DNA of 64,000 nt, from the NCBI GenBank assembly GCA_030549335.1, contig CM060186.1:23303189-23367188 (forward strand), written 5' to 3'. Both the position numbers and the translations under genes were made by a program. Of the stretch, positions 48,531 through 59,312 are shown piece after piece; position 1 is the first letter of the stretch; every line of letters begins with the position of its first letter. The DNA is from Pontederia crassipes (lineage: Eukaryota > Streptophyta > Magnoliopsida > Commelinales > Pontederiaceae). A model generated the notes under the pieces. The model saw only the letters and a program-made list of their open reading frames with translations, was not told where the DNA came from and ran no database searches.

Positions 48531-50400
48531 GGTGCGTAATAAGAAGAATTGTTTCAAGGCGATACACTTGGACAATAGTTCTGACAATTGGGAAAAGTAT
48601 CGTTTGGCGAAAAGGGAGGCTAAGAAGGCAGTTAGTGATGCTCGTGCTAAAGCATATGAAGGGTTTTATAAGGAGTTAGGGACAAAGGCGGGTGAACAAA
48701 GGATTTACAAGATTGCAAGGAACAAAGAGAAGGAGTCGAGAGATTTGGATCAAGTAAGATGCATAAAAAATGAAGTTGGCAAGGTTTTAGTTACTGAAGG
48801 AGATATTAAGCACAGATGGGAAGAGTATTTCTATAAGCTATTTAATGATGGATGTGAAGGTTCGCGTTGTGATTTGGAGGACTTGACAGTTAGCGAATGT
48901 GAGCTTAATAGGTCATTTTATCGTAGAATTAGAGTCTCGGAGGTTAGCGAAGCTCTTAAGAAAATGGAGAATGGTAAAGCCGTTGGACCGGATGGTATAC
49001 CGATTGAAGTTTGGAAATGTTTAGGAGAAAAAGGTGTGTTGTGGTTATGTAAACTATTTAATGAGATTTTACGGTCGAAAAAGATGCCTGATGATTGGAG
49101 ATTAAGTACATTAGTTCCTATTTACAAAAATAAAGGGGATATTCAGAATTGTGCAAATTATAGAGGGATTAAACTTATGAGTCACACTATGAAATTATGG
49201 GAAAAAGTGATTGAGCATAGATTGAGAATGGAGACTAGTATTTCTGAGAGACAATTTGGGTTCATGCCAGGAAGATCCACTACAGAGGCGATTTATTTAC
49301 TAAGGGGGATGATGGAGAAGTATCGAAGTAGGAGAAGAGACTTACATATGGCTTTCATTGACTTAGAGAAGGCGTATGATCGGATACCAAGGGATGTACT
49401 TTGGAAAGTCTTGCAAAAGAAGAGGGTGAATGTTGCCTACATTAAGGTAATACAAGATATGTACGATGGGGCATTGACTAGGGTTAGGACACCCGGAGGT
49501 GAGACAAATGAATTTCCTATAGGAATTGGCCTACATCAAGGATCAGCTTTAAGCCCGTATCTATTTAACTTAGTTATCGATGCTATAACCGAGAGTATTA
49601 CAGAGGAGGTACCTAAGTGCATGCTATTTGCGGATGATATAGTACTTTTAGCGAATTCAAGAGAAGAGATTAATACAAAATTGGAAATATGGAGAAATAC
49701 GTTGGAGTCAAAGGGTTTTCGTTTAAGTAGGAATAAAACAGAATATATGCATAGCAATTTCACAAATAAACAACTTAGAGACGATTTGAAAGTTAGGTTA
49801 GGGGAGGATATAATTCCTCAAGTGACAAAGTTTAAATATTTAGGATCAATTGTAAGACAAGATGGTAAGATTGATGACGATGTTAATCATAGAATTCAAG
49901 CTGGTTGGTGTAAGTGGAGGAAAGCCACTGGAGTTCTTTGTGATAGAAAAGTACCCAATAAAGTTAAAGGAAAATTCTATCGTACTGCTATAAGGCCAGC
50001 AGTGTTATATGGTAGTGAATGTTGGGCTATGAAGGGACAACATGAACGTAAAGTGGGGGTAGCCGAAATGAGGATGTTGAGATGGATGTGTGGTCATACA
50101 AGATTAGATAAGATTAGGAATGACCATATACGTGAACGAGTCGGAGTGGCTCCTATTAGTGAGAAAATGGTAGAGAATCGTTTGAGATGGTTTGGTCATG
50201 TTCAGAGAAGACCATTAGATGCGTCAGTAAGAAGAGTAGATCAAATAATCTGGAGTCCGATTAAAAGAGGGAGAGGGAGGCCAAGGCGGACACTTGGCGA
50301 ACTAATAGAGCAAGATCTATTGGTGAATAATATACCGAAAGGTTTGGTTACTAATAGAGCGGAATGGCGTCGTATGATCCATGTAGCCGACCCCACCTAG
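48531..50400 (+). CDS. RTE LINE reverse transcriptase (C-terminal ORF, endonuclease absent)
   Basis: An open frame enters from the flanking target sequence (first in-frame Met-like codon at 48490). The LINE's own part begins at 48531 and gives about 620 residues to the stop at 50398-50400. From the N-side: a basic linker (YRLAKREAKKAVSDARAKAY), GKAVGPDGIPIEVWK, LVPIYKNKGDIQNCANYRGI, QFGFMPGRSTTEAIYLLR, HMAFIDLEKAYDRIPRDVLW, GLHQGSALSPYLFNLVIDAI, the catalytic FADD at 49627-49638, then thumb and the C-terminal CWAMKGQHERKV...RLRWFGHVQRR block typical of RTE proteins. All RT motifs look whole. The endonuclease domain that a complete RTE protein has upstream is not in the copy, so it is a 5'-truncated, dead-on-arrival LINE. 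No native start codon can be assigned. Confidence 0.93.
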
Positions 50401-50412
50401 TGGGATAAGGCT

Positions 50413-50432
50413 TTGTTGTTGTTGTTGTTGTT
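50413..50432 (+). repeat. (TTG)n 3' tail of the RTE LINE
   Basis: CTTTGTTGTTG... continues to the target duplication. Short tandem tails instead of poly(A) are usual for RTE elements. Confidence 0.92.
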
Positions 50433-50799
50433 GATCGTAAGGGTCTTCATGAAATTCTCCTCGAAATTGGGATGCTTGTATCATCCTCACGATTGCTAGA
50501 TTGATCTCAATATATTTGCATTAATATCTGGAAGCACTATGCATGATTCTCAGTCACTATATCTGGCCGAGACATACTCTCTCATATAAAGCTCTGCTTC
50601 ATCTTCTCGCCGATTATTTTGTGGCAGAATTAGTTCATTTTGTTGCTCCAATCTCTGATTGTCGCGTGCTTGTTCAGCCATTCTTCTAATATTTTGTCTT
50701 AATCGACGAGTAGTTCTTTCAATTTCAAGATCAAATCCCAAAAGCGGATTTGAACTCCTGGTGTGCTTATCAGAAGATTTCAAGATTGGTTGTGATTAA

Positions 50800-52334
50800 A
50801 TATTCAATAGTACCTGCAACAACCAATTTTCAGTAGGAAAAAAATTATATACAAAATAAATACAAATAATAGGTCACGACGAAAGATAACAAGTTGAATT
50901 CCAAATTTAAACCCATAAAAATAAAAGTCTTTCGGCCATTATCGAAAATTCATTAGGTTGTTAAAATTAATGTCCGAGAGGAATTAACCTAGTTACGACT
51001 GCCAACTTCACAGAAGATTATCGAATACGGCGAAAAATAAAACTCGAACACTCGAAAGGCTCAAAAGAAATCAATTCAAATGCCAAATATTAATATCTGG
51101 ACCGAAAGTTAATCAATTAGATGGTCATAAAAATCAAGCACTCGTTCGGTAGAAAAAACCATGAAACAATGTCGAAAGGGATTAATCAGGCGTAAAACTC
51201 TTTTCTCGAAATCATTAAAGCAGAAACGAAGTCAAACTTGTATGTTCAAAAAATTAAAATTTTACGGCCGCAAAACTGAAAGACCATATCTCCAATAAAA
51301 CAGACAAAATCAATGATCGCAAATCATATGATGGTATCTCAAATTGATGAGGCGTAAATAAAACTCTATAGAACGATTGGGGCCAAACCAAAATTCGAGA
51401 ATAAAATGGTGAAAAATATTAATGATGAATCGTTACGACCGAAAGAGAATTAAACCGAACCAAAATGAAGTCGACAACCTGATTCAATTGGCCGCAAAAC
51501 AAAAACTATCAGGATTTCGGCCGAAATACAAATCGAACGAAACTTGAGAATCATGTATTACCCCAACTCTTACGTCGACAAATGAATTATTATGGCCGAG
51601 AAAGAATAAATTCATACCGAGCGTAAATCGGGCATTAATCAATGAAAATTAAGTCGAAACGTGATCCAAATAGGGGGTAAAACATAACCACATATAAACC
51701 GGCTGAAACAAGGTCAAATCAGTATGGTGGCATAAAAACAAAGGTTCAAAAAATATTGGCCACAAAACAGATTAAGAGATCAATTCTCGGCCGCAAAAAC
51801 AATGAGCTAATGTTAAATTATCGGCCGCAAACTTAATCAATCATAGCGCAAGAGAAAGAATCAATTTGATCATATGGATAAAGTGAAATTTCATCCGTAA
51901 AACTCAGATAAAGTTTGTCGGATAAACAGTCTTTTGTGGGCGTAAAAGATTTTTCGGAACCAAAACGAGGTCAAATCAAACAAGATTAAAATTTTTCGGC
52001 CGCAAAAAGTTTAGAATTCAGAATCGATACTTTACGAGGCCGTAAAACCAGTAAAGCAGAAAAAATTAGATCTCTGTCGTAAAATCCCTAAGTCGTAATC
52101 AGAAAAATCCAATTAATAAAAAAAATCCACTCAGTGTCAAAATGTTAAAATAGAGGAGAATATCGGCCGAAGGTCAGCAAATTTAATCCAAAATCAACTT
52201 ATAATCCCGTGACTTTTATCTACAAAAAGAAAGATGTTAGTTTATTCACGAATAGTACATATTTACAAAGAATTATTTACAATTTATTTACATCTCCTAA
52301 TAATTTATAAAATCAGAAATTAATTAATAAAATA
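50800..52334 (-). other. Leader of element C with dense TCGGCCG[C/T]AAAA motif array
   Basis: Between gag and primer site lie about 1.5 kb without a reading frame. The plus strand carries roughly 20-25 copies of a motif near TCGGCCGCAAAA or GGCCGTAAAA, for example around 51265, 51490, 51515, 51790, 51825, 51995 and 52040. They are spaced irregularly by about 30-80 bases. See findings. Confidence 0.7.
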
Positions 52335-52358
52335 TTCCCTGGCAACGGCACTAAAAAC
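52335..52358 (-). other. Primer-binding site of element C
   Basis: The minus strand reads TTTTTAGTGCCGTTGCCAGG just inside the LTR, the Athila/Tat-type primer site. Confidence 0.75.
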
Positions 52359-52359
52359 T

Positions 52360-54115
52360 TGATGCATAAAATGATGTAACAAAATAAAATCGCTAGCAAG
52401 TACACTAGTCGCTCAAGTAATATAGTAATAAGAGTAAGAGTGTCGAACCCAGCAAGAATATTATTAATTTAATATCTGAATTTATAAATTAATAAGAGAT
52501 GAAAAATATGGATTTTTGGAAATAAGTTTTGTAATTGTAAAATAAAAATAGAGAAAATAAGATAATAATAAAATAATTGTGTTGAAGTTGGTCTTAGGAT
52601 GATAATAAATTAAGAAAAAATATGTGAACCAGAAAAGGTAAATTAAAATTCTTAAGATGGATTATGAATTTTCTTAAGTTATTAATTTACAAGATTAACA
52701 TCACAGAGTCCACAAACTGATAATTCTGCTATTTAATCCGGTAAATCAAACTATCTTAAATTTAATCAAAATTGAAGTTCTACAAACTGGTATTCGTCAC
52801 ATGAGATTAAAATTAAGATACATTAATATGAAAATCCTAAACTATTAATCACTCAACAAACTAGTATAGATTAACAAACCACACAGATCCAATTTTCCAC
52901 ACACTTGTTATTAGACCTATGTCAATTTTTATTTCATAATAAGTCATTTAATTTAACTAAATAAAATCTAAAATTAAGTATTCCACAAACTGGTAATTAC
53001 TTAACTCAGAAATTTAAATAATTAAATCAAAAGCACTAAACACAATTAAAAATTGATCAAAAGAAATTCAATAATAATGAAATAAGAGTTCACATAATTT
53101 CTCTTCAATAATAATCTCCTAAAAATAAAATAATTAAAACATGGAGTTCATCCTAGAATTGCAGAGAGATAATAACAAAATAACAATAATAATTGGAAGA
53201 ATTACACCAAGAATAAAATCAGGGCCCTCGGATGTCCCCGTCCGATCCAATCTCTCTTTGGTCGAAGCCTGCGCAGAATCTCGACTCGCTGTGGAAGAAA
53301 CCAAACTTCGAGGCACGAATTGGATCGATGTTGTCGTGCTCTATTTATAGGTGCGGACAAGAGTCTTCATGTTGATTACGGCCATAGATCCTACGGCAAA
53401 ATTTAAATTTGCGAGATAAAAGTTGATACGATCTCGGCCAAAATGATAAGTTCTTTTAACCATTACGCCCAAAAAGATAAACCCTTTTTATCTTTACTCC
53501 CTTCTTCAAATCTCGGCCAAAATGATAAGTGTTCTTGCCATTACACCCAAAATGATAACATCTTCCTTTACCCCTTCTTGGAATCTCGGCCAAAATGATA
53601 AACAATTCTTTTAATCTCGGCCAAAATGACGTATTATGACCAATATGTTTCGGCCATGTAAGCATGAATTAATTCATGTTACGCCCAAAATATAAAGCTT
53701 TTACCCCCAAGTAAGTGACGTAAAATTTATCTGAAGATGTGATAAACTCAACTTTACACCTTCATATGATCATCTCGCCGTAAAATCTTTGGGTGTAAAG
53801 ATCAATTTTCATTCCTATTTCGCCCAATAATTTCAGGCCATAATGATAAATCTTCGACACTTCAAAATCTTCTCATTTTTACTCCTTAAGATAACATCCG
53901 ATATATCTCATTCCGCATTAATTCGACTTACCTGTAGAATATTTAATAAAATGAAGTTAATCCATCCATAATTAAAATATTCAAAGAATTAATAATTAAA
54001 ATCGATTAATCCGGAATTATGACTAAAAATGGTCTAAAATGATGCATGCCATGATCAAATTACAGAAAAATTAATTAAATAATAATCTAAAATATATTAT
54101 ATTTTGCATGCATCA
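52360..54115 (-). repeat. 5' LTR of element C
   Basis: 1756 bases, TGATGCATAAAATG to TTTGCATGCATCA; partner of 36970-38734. Confidence 0.92.
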
Positions 54116-55190
54116 GATGTCCCGCTTCGCGTTGCTGGCACGCCATCAAGTTCAGCATCTTGTCGAACTTTTGATTCAATGACTCCAGATGAGCCACAAG
54201 TTCAGAATTGGTTTCTATAGCTGCATGCACACCATGGGTGCGACGAGTAGGCCTCCTTTCTTGACTGGATTTCAGGGCACATGCTTCAATAATATCCTGA
54301 ATTTCACTTGGTCGTTTGTTGTCCAATACTGTTCCACCGGCAGATTGGTCCAGCTTGTCTTGATCCGAAGTTCGTAAACCATGGTAGAAGTCTTCCATAA
54401 CCTGCCATTTTGGAATTCGATTGTCCACTACTCTGGACAACAACTCTTTGTAGCGTTCCCAAGCCTCATAAAGAGATTCATCATCTTCCTGCACAAAGGC
54501 TCACAGTTCTCGTCTATATTTTCCTGCTTTCTGAGGTGGACAGTATTTTCCAATGAATTTCTCAACCATTTCCAACCAAGTATGGATTGATCCTGCAGGC
54601 AAAGTCTTGAACCAGGTGGGCGCTTTGTCACGTAAGGATTGAGGATATAACAAAAGACGAATTGTATCCTTAGGAATATTATTATGTTTAAAAGTGCTAA
54701 GTGTGCCAAGAAATTTATCCAAATGGTCATGAGGATCTTCGTGAAGTGCTCCCCCAAACTGCGATGCTTGGATCATCCTTACAATTCCTAGATTGATTTC
54801 AAAATTGTTGATGTTAATGTCAGGAAGTATGATGCACGATTCCCTATCATTGTATCTTGTTGAGACATATTCTCTCATCGACAGTTCTGGTTCCTCTTCA
54901 CGTTGGTTATTGTTTGGTTGATCTCCTTGTTGGAGTTGATTATTCCTTGCCTGTTCAGCCATCTTATGCAAATTTTTCTTCAACCTACGTGCTGTCTTTT
55001 CAATTTCTGGATCAAATAGGAGAGGTCCTTTTGATTTCCTTTGTTATGCTGTGATTGTGTGCTTGAAGTATCCAGGTTCAGAGGGTGCGTTAGTAGTCCT
55101 GCACAACCACAAATCAGAAACGAATCAAAGAAATCTAAAAATTTCTGAAAGATATAAGTTCTCAAAGTAGTAAATTAGAACATAATTTTA
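54116..55190 (-). pseudogene. Gag N-terminal part of element D (far side of element C)
   Basis: Minus-strand text KKNLHKMAEQARNNQ, LDKFLGTLSTFKHNNI, LLLYPQSLRDKAPTWFKTLP, MVEKFIGKYCPPQKAGKYRR and VMEDFYHGLRTSDQDKLDQS is the retrotransposon-gag domain of Athila/Tat elements. It continues past element C at 36969. The element is an incomplete fossil. Confidence 0.8.
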
Positions 55191-55207
55191 AACAATTTAA
55201 TTCATAG

Positions 55208-55231
55208 TTCCCCGGCAACGGCACCAAAAAC
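55208..55231 (-). other. Primer-binding site of element D
   Basis: The minus strand reads TTTTTGGTGCCGTTGCCGGG next to the LTR. It differs by a few bases from the site in C. Confidence 0.8.
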
Positions 55232-55232
55232 T

Positions 55233-57347
55233 TGATACGTTAATTTTGCAATAATAAATTGCTAGCAAGTACACTAGTCGTATCAAGTAATATAATGAAT
55301 CCAGTGCGAGTGTCGAACCCACGAGGAACTATCTAAATTAATTCTACCCTAAAAATCTACTAAGAGAAGAAAAAGGATTTTGTAGTTAAAACAGAAATAT
55401 AAATGTTGCAATTAATTAATCAAAGTAAATGGTGAAGAGCCTGTAGGAATCTGGATGATAAAAATAAGGTTAACTTCTGAAATAGCAAGGGTTAAATAAA
55501 TTCATATGCTTATTATCACGACGGATTAGGATCACGTAAAGTAACAATCTATGCGCTGATTAGATCGAACTATCTTCGTTCCTAAATTTAAGAGATCTCT
55601 AACAAGGAGTAAAACTCTAATTAATAGGAAACGAAAATGCATGACCTTGTAAATCCTATCCTATACTAACAATCATTCTCGCTGGATATAATCTATTAGA
55701 CCGCACAAATCGATGTGTTACGCTGATTACATGATTTATGTTATGACTAAATAAACTGAAGAATATGATATTCTAAATTAAATCACTCCAAAACTGGTTT
55801 GTGATGTTAATTCACAGCAAGATATTCTCAGAGGACAAGAAGAGAATAACATCAATCATAATCTGAAATAACTAACAATTGAATTAATTCAATCACTAAC
55901 TAGTTCATGAAGTTTTCCAGAAATAAATCTCTATCTCAACTAAAACAATAAGTAAACAAAAATAATAAGAAACAGAGCATCCATGATAAGATGAATTCAT
56001 AAATCCTTGTTTTGGATGATTTCTGGAATGAATCAGGGGCGCTGACGCTGAGTTGTTCCTCCTCCTTTTCCAGCAATTTCCCTCAACTTGAATTGAATTC
56101 TTCTACAATATGCACGGCTCCCAGAGTCTCAAGCACGAATTCTCACATCTTCAGAGGTCTTCTATTTATAGTATTAGGATTCCGGATGAATTCTGAAAAG
56201 TTGAGAGTCCAAATTCTATCCAAATAAGGGTCTACAATTTAAACTCTTTTTAGATCCAAAAATCTCATGATTTTATCTTCAATTCCGAGCTTTTATCATC
56301 AAACAAATCTTCTAGAAGGTTGGGTGTCGCTCTGGCTTCGTGATTTGATCAAAATCCATTCGAAAAGTCGATGACCAGGAGAAATCAGCACGATTAACGG
56401 TCCATGATGATCCATTCACGGCCTATTCTCACACGCATAATGCCCCGTAACACAAATATTATGGCCCGTAACTCGGGCGATTCTGAGTTCGGCTTCTGTA
56501 TGAGCCGTGACTATCATGTGATGGTTCGTAAGTTGGATACGTGATCGCCATGTTACGACCAGTGATGAATTTGACTTGTCCTCTTTTTTTGCTCGAATTT
56601 TGCGATAGCTGATATAACGGGTCGTTATATACTCATTACGACCCGTAATATTTTTGATAAGATTTTACACCTTTCTGTATGTCACAACTAATTCCTTACG
56701 CCTCGTAACATATGTGCACTTGATTTTCATCCAATTCTGCAAGAGTCGTTAAACAAGTGTTACGACCGGTGCCCACTAAGTCAAGTTCTGCTGCGACCCA
56801 TTGTGAATCTTCTTTGATTTAATTCTTCAATCTGTGAGACCCGTGAAGAATGCCTTACGATCCGTTATGGGAAATGTGAAGATTCCATGACGATTCGTAA
56901 TGTTTCCGTGAGGGCTGAATATCTCTCTGTAAGCCCCGTGAAATGCCCCTTATGATCCGTGTCTTCAATCTGGGTGGCATTATATGTTGCTTATGGTCGG
57001 TAAAGAGGATATGCGGCCGAAAGCAGTCCCTTCTATGCGGGTCATGAGACACAACTTGCGGGCCGTGGAAAATCACTAAAGGGCCGTTATAGGAGTTTCA
57101 CGGCCCGTAAATCAATCTGTTTTCTGCCCTTAAAAGAGATTTCTTCCTCCCTTGATGTTCGGATAATTTTCTTTAATAATTTCCACCAAAATTAGAGATA
57201 TTCCTATAAAATTACGCACACTTAGGTAGCTGGAGAGTTTGAAGAAAAACTTCTAATAAAATAAATAAAATTGATGCATGCCATGGGAAAATTACGAAAA
57301 TGATTCTAAATGCAACATAAATTAAGTGTTGTAAAATGCATGCATCA
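55233..57347 (-). repeat. 5' LTR of element D
   Basis: 2115 bases, TGATACGTTAATTTTGC to AATGCATGCATCA on the plus strand. The first 80 bases resemble the C LTR (gctagcaagtacactagtcg, gagtgtcgaaccca); the rest differs. The right half (56390-57115) carries many ACGRCCCGTAA-like motifs. No second copy lies in the window. Confidence 0.85.
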
Positions 57348-58260
57348 GATACGAAAGGCAACTCAACGTCCCGTATCAATGGGATACGAGGGACGGAGTT
57401 AGAACAACCATCCTATGTCAATGGGATATGAGGGATGAGATTAATTCCTCCATTGAGAAGATTGGATATCCATATTTGATGATGTTTCTCCAAGTTTTAT
57501 GATGTTATCTTATTATCACGCATGTGCATTCATAGCATTCATTTCGGTATGTTCATTATTTTAATGAATTTTCTTGGAGAAATGAGAAGGGTTTGGAATA
57601 ATTTCTGAAAAAGAAAAGATTGGTTTTTCCTTCGCTGTTTTAATATTTGAGATAGTCATTTTACTCACTGAGCCTCTTTATGCTCACTTCTCTTGTTTAA
57701 TTCCTTTTAAGTAATGAATGAAAGCTTGCATAGCATCAAATAAGGAATGCAAAGGGGCTAAGAAATGAGCATGTGTGAGAGGTGTGGTTATCGAATAGCT
57801 AACTTTGTGTTTCATTGAGTTTTCTTATACGGATTTATTATTTGATGAATGTTTTGAAAGAGTTTAGAAATGTTGGATAATTGTGTGGAGCGAAAGACGC
57901 TCACGTTATATGGTTTACGAGCATTTGGCTCGTGATTTTGATTCGAGAGTGACCTTGAAACTCACTATTTTGGACATGTGTCCCACCATTTTAGCTATTT
58001 GATGAATTGTCAGTAATGTCCTTATAACTGTCTGTGATAATTAAAGTTTTAAAGTTAATTATTGCAAGGATATATATATGAATTATTGTATATGACGAAT
58101 AGGCGAATTTACGCATATGTCATGCCGAAATTTTTGAAAATTTTTAGAGTTAGTTTATTTTTGAAACGTTAGTTTCTGTTGAAGATTTGAATTTGATTTT
58201 AAACGATTGATTTTTCGATTTCACCCCGTGTGATGCCAAAACGAGTAGAAAGGTGTCACA
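57348..58260 (+). repeat. 3' LTR of element B, last part
   Basis: Parallels 29245-30159 at about 93-94 percent by eye and ends GGTGTCACA. Confidence 0.88.
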
Positions 58261-58515
58261 CCTCATACATGTATAAATAGACTCATAGGGTCATCCTTTG
58301 TACTCATCTATCGGCTAGCATTCAGCATGTTGTCGATTGAGTTGTTTGAAACCGAATAGATTTGCTTTCCCCCACGAGTGCTCTTTCCTAGTGTCTTGTC
58401 TCATCTTATTTTCTCTTCCACTGCGTGATTGTGCAGTCGTCAAGAGGACTCCCAGTCAGGCTGCTTGGAGTCTCGTGTAGAGATTTTCAAGACCAGTCGC
58501 GCTCAAGTTCTAAAC
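58261..58515 (+). repeat. 3' LTR of element A, last part
   Basis: Resumes CCTCATACATGTATAAATAG as in 23505-23775 of the left LTR and runs to gctcaagttctaaac, just short of the LTR's terminal bases. Confidence 0.88.
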
Positions 58516-58867
58516 CAAATGAGGGCGAACCCCCTACGCGCGGGAGGGGGGCGAACCCCCCCTCGACCTCCTCGCCGGCATCCCTCGCACTGGCGAGGCG
58601 AGGTCTCCTCTCCACACGACCTCCAGCGTGGCATTTTTTATTTTTTTTTAATTAATATTTTTTTAATATTATCACGTCAGTGTGGAGAGAAGAGAAGATG
58701 TTCTGTCAGCGTCATATCTACGCCACGTCAACTCTGGGACCGGAAGATCGCCTATCTCAAATAAAGAGGACATCGAGTGAAATGAATTAAAAGATGATAT
58801 CGATGTTACAAAGTGAAATTGAAAAATTATTAATGAGCAAACTTAAAAGTTTGAGGGTAATTTTCCC
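58516..58867. mobile_element. MULE-like terminal fragment
   Basis: The right end reads, in reverse, GGGAAAATTACCCTCAAAC, typical of plant Mutator-like termini. The left side is a GC-rich ggcgaacccccc/cctcgccggc segment that directly abuts the A LTR. I see no second terminus. Confidence 0.4.
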
Positions 58868-59312
58868 GAATTTGAACAACTTTTTGGATGGTTAAAATTA
58901 AGTTTAAATTTGTAACGTTGGTTCTAAAGTGAAAAAGTTACATTTCCATATATTACCTCCATGGTCTCATTTATTATTTTCTTTCTCTTTTTCTCCTGTT
59001 TTTACTTGTGTCCGATTGTTACAAAAGCATGAGAGAAAGTCAAGAAAATGTTATCATCATTTCACGCAATTAGAAATATATTAGAATGTACACGGGAAAT
59101 CCGTTTGTGAGTAATACATACAAGAAACAAACTCCCTGTCATGGTTTTAACTCTTACATCAAACAATGATTATAAACTCCCTACCAGCCTTTCAATTCGT
59201 ACAGTAAATCGAGGTCACAGTGCTAATATCTGTTTGTAGTGTGTACCACGCCAAAAACCTAAAAGAAAATAATTATTTAACGCACCAGCATGACCCGTGT
59301 CACAAGGCTTAT
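58868..59312. other. Intergenic and probable 3' UTR of the MAPR4-like gene
   Basis: AT-rich. The portion next to 59312 should hold the 3' UTR of the minus-strand gene; the end is not resolvable. Confidence 0.5.

Larger units (their letters stand above)
48531..50432 (+). mobile_element. RTE-type LINE, 5'-truncated, recent
   Basis: A 1902-base insertion flanked by a perfect 17-base target duplication (48514-48530 and 50433-50449). It ends in the plant RTE 3' signature GACCCCACCTAGTGGGATAA, then GGC and a (TTG) run of about seven units. The 5' part with the apurinic endonuclease is missing, the common result of incomplete target-primed reverse transcription. The reverse-transcriptase frame is uninterrupted. 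With its perfect duplication, this makes it the youngest clear insertion in the window. Confidence 0.95.
47220..50783 (-). pseudogene. Gag of element C, interrupted by an RTE LINE
   Basis: Recognisable gag text lies on both sides of the LINE: FVGKYCPLQKSGKYRREV and MMEDFYHGLRAADQDKLDQS at 48468-47945, and LLGFDLEIERTTRRLRQNIR at about 50750-50690. A CCHC-like stretch is near 47920. It parallels 54117-55050 of D. It is part of a broken element. Confidence 0.8.
36970..54115 (-). mobile_element. Element C: full-span Athila-lineage element with env-like region, broken, nested in D
   Basis: LTRs are 36970-38734 (3') and 52360-54115 (5'), matching at about 96-97 percent by eye. Near-identical 5-base flanks, gatgc (36965-36969) and gatgt (54116-54120), mark insertion in the gag of D. 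Minus-strand order: 5' LTR, primer site, long leader, gag, protease, reverse transcriptase, RNase H, integrase, Athila-type env-like region, purine tract, 3' LTR. Inside C lie an RTE LINE (48531-50432) and a hAT-like element (42231-43061). All parts are present, but about ten or more breaks make it a fossil. LTR similarity suggests an age on the order of 1-2 million years (inference). Confidence 0.9.
34245..57347 (-). mobile_element. Element D: Athila-lineage Ty3/gypsy element, incomplete, split by element C
   Basis: Minus-strand order: 5' LTR 57347-55233, primer site, gag 55190-54116, then (after element C) gag, protease, reverse transcriptase and the start of RNase H from 36969 to 34245. 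No integrase or 3' LTR is visible, so it is incomplete. The pol text (KDPGSFTI, ALCDL, IILGRPFLATGN, CIDYRKLNDA, PPPTNVKGIRSFLGH) and the GTGCCGTTGCCGGGGAA primer site fit the Athila branch of the Athila/Tat clade. The surviving coding part has few breaks. It lies inside the 3' LTR of B. Confidence 0.85.
27416..58260 (+). mobile_element. Element B: chromovirus-like LTR element inserted in the LTR of A, decayed
   Basis: 5' LTR 27416-30159, tRNA-iMet-type primer site at 30165, internal region to 33377, 3' LTR 33378-34223 plus 57348-58260. The flanks cctct (27411-27415) and cctca (58261-58265) are a near-perfect 5-base target duplication. The same locus is uninterrupted in the left LTR of A (about 23500), which shows B landed in A. 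LTRs match at about 90-93 percent by eye. A TTTCGAGGACGAAATT-type tract before the 3' LTR suggests a chromovirus relative. The internal region is heavily decayed, with no readable pol. Confidence 0.85.
22727..58515 (+). mobile_element. Element A: gag-only Ty3/gypsy LTR element (TR-GAG type), split by nested insertions
   Basis: The left LTR 22727-23793 and right LTR 26651-27415 plus 58261-58515 match at about 90 percent by eye. The right one is interrupted by element B and its nested contents. LTR ends read TGTCACGGCCCA and GGGGCCGTGACA. Between the LTRs, 23794-26650 (under 3 kb) holds gag and a protease-like stretch but no reverse transcriptase, RNase H or integrase. That matches plant TR-GAG elements, which depend on autonomous relatives. 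It is broken, with several breaks in the gag region. It is the oldest layer of the stack. Confidence 0.8.

Noticed and set aside
58425-58764. Open frames of 76 and 111 residues
   Set aside because: They straddle the join of the A LTR and the MULE-like fragment; no domain.
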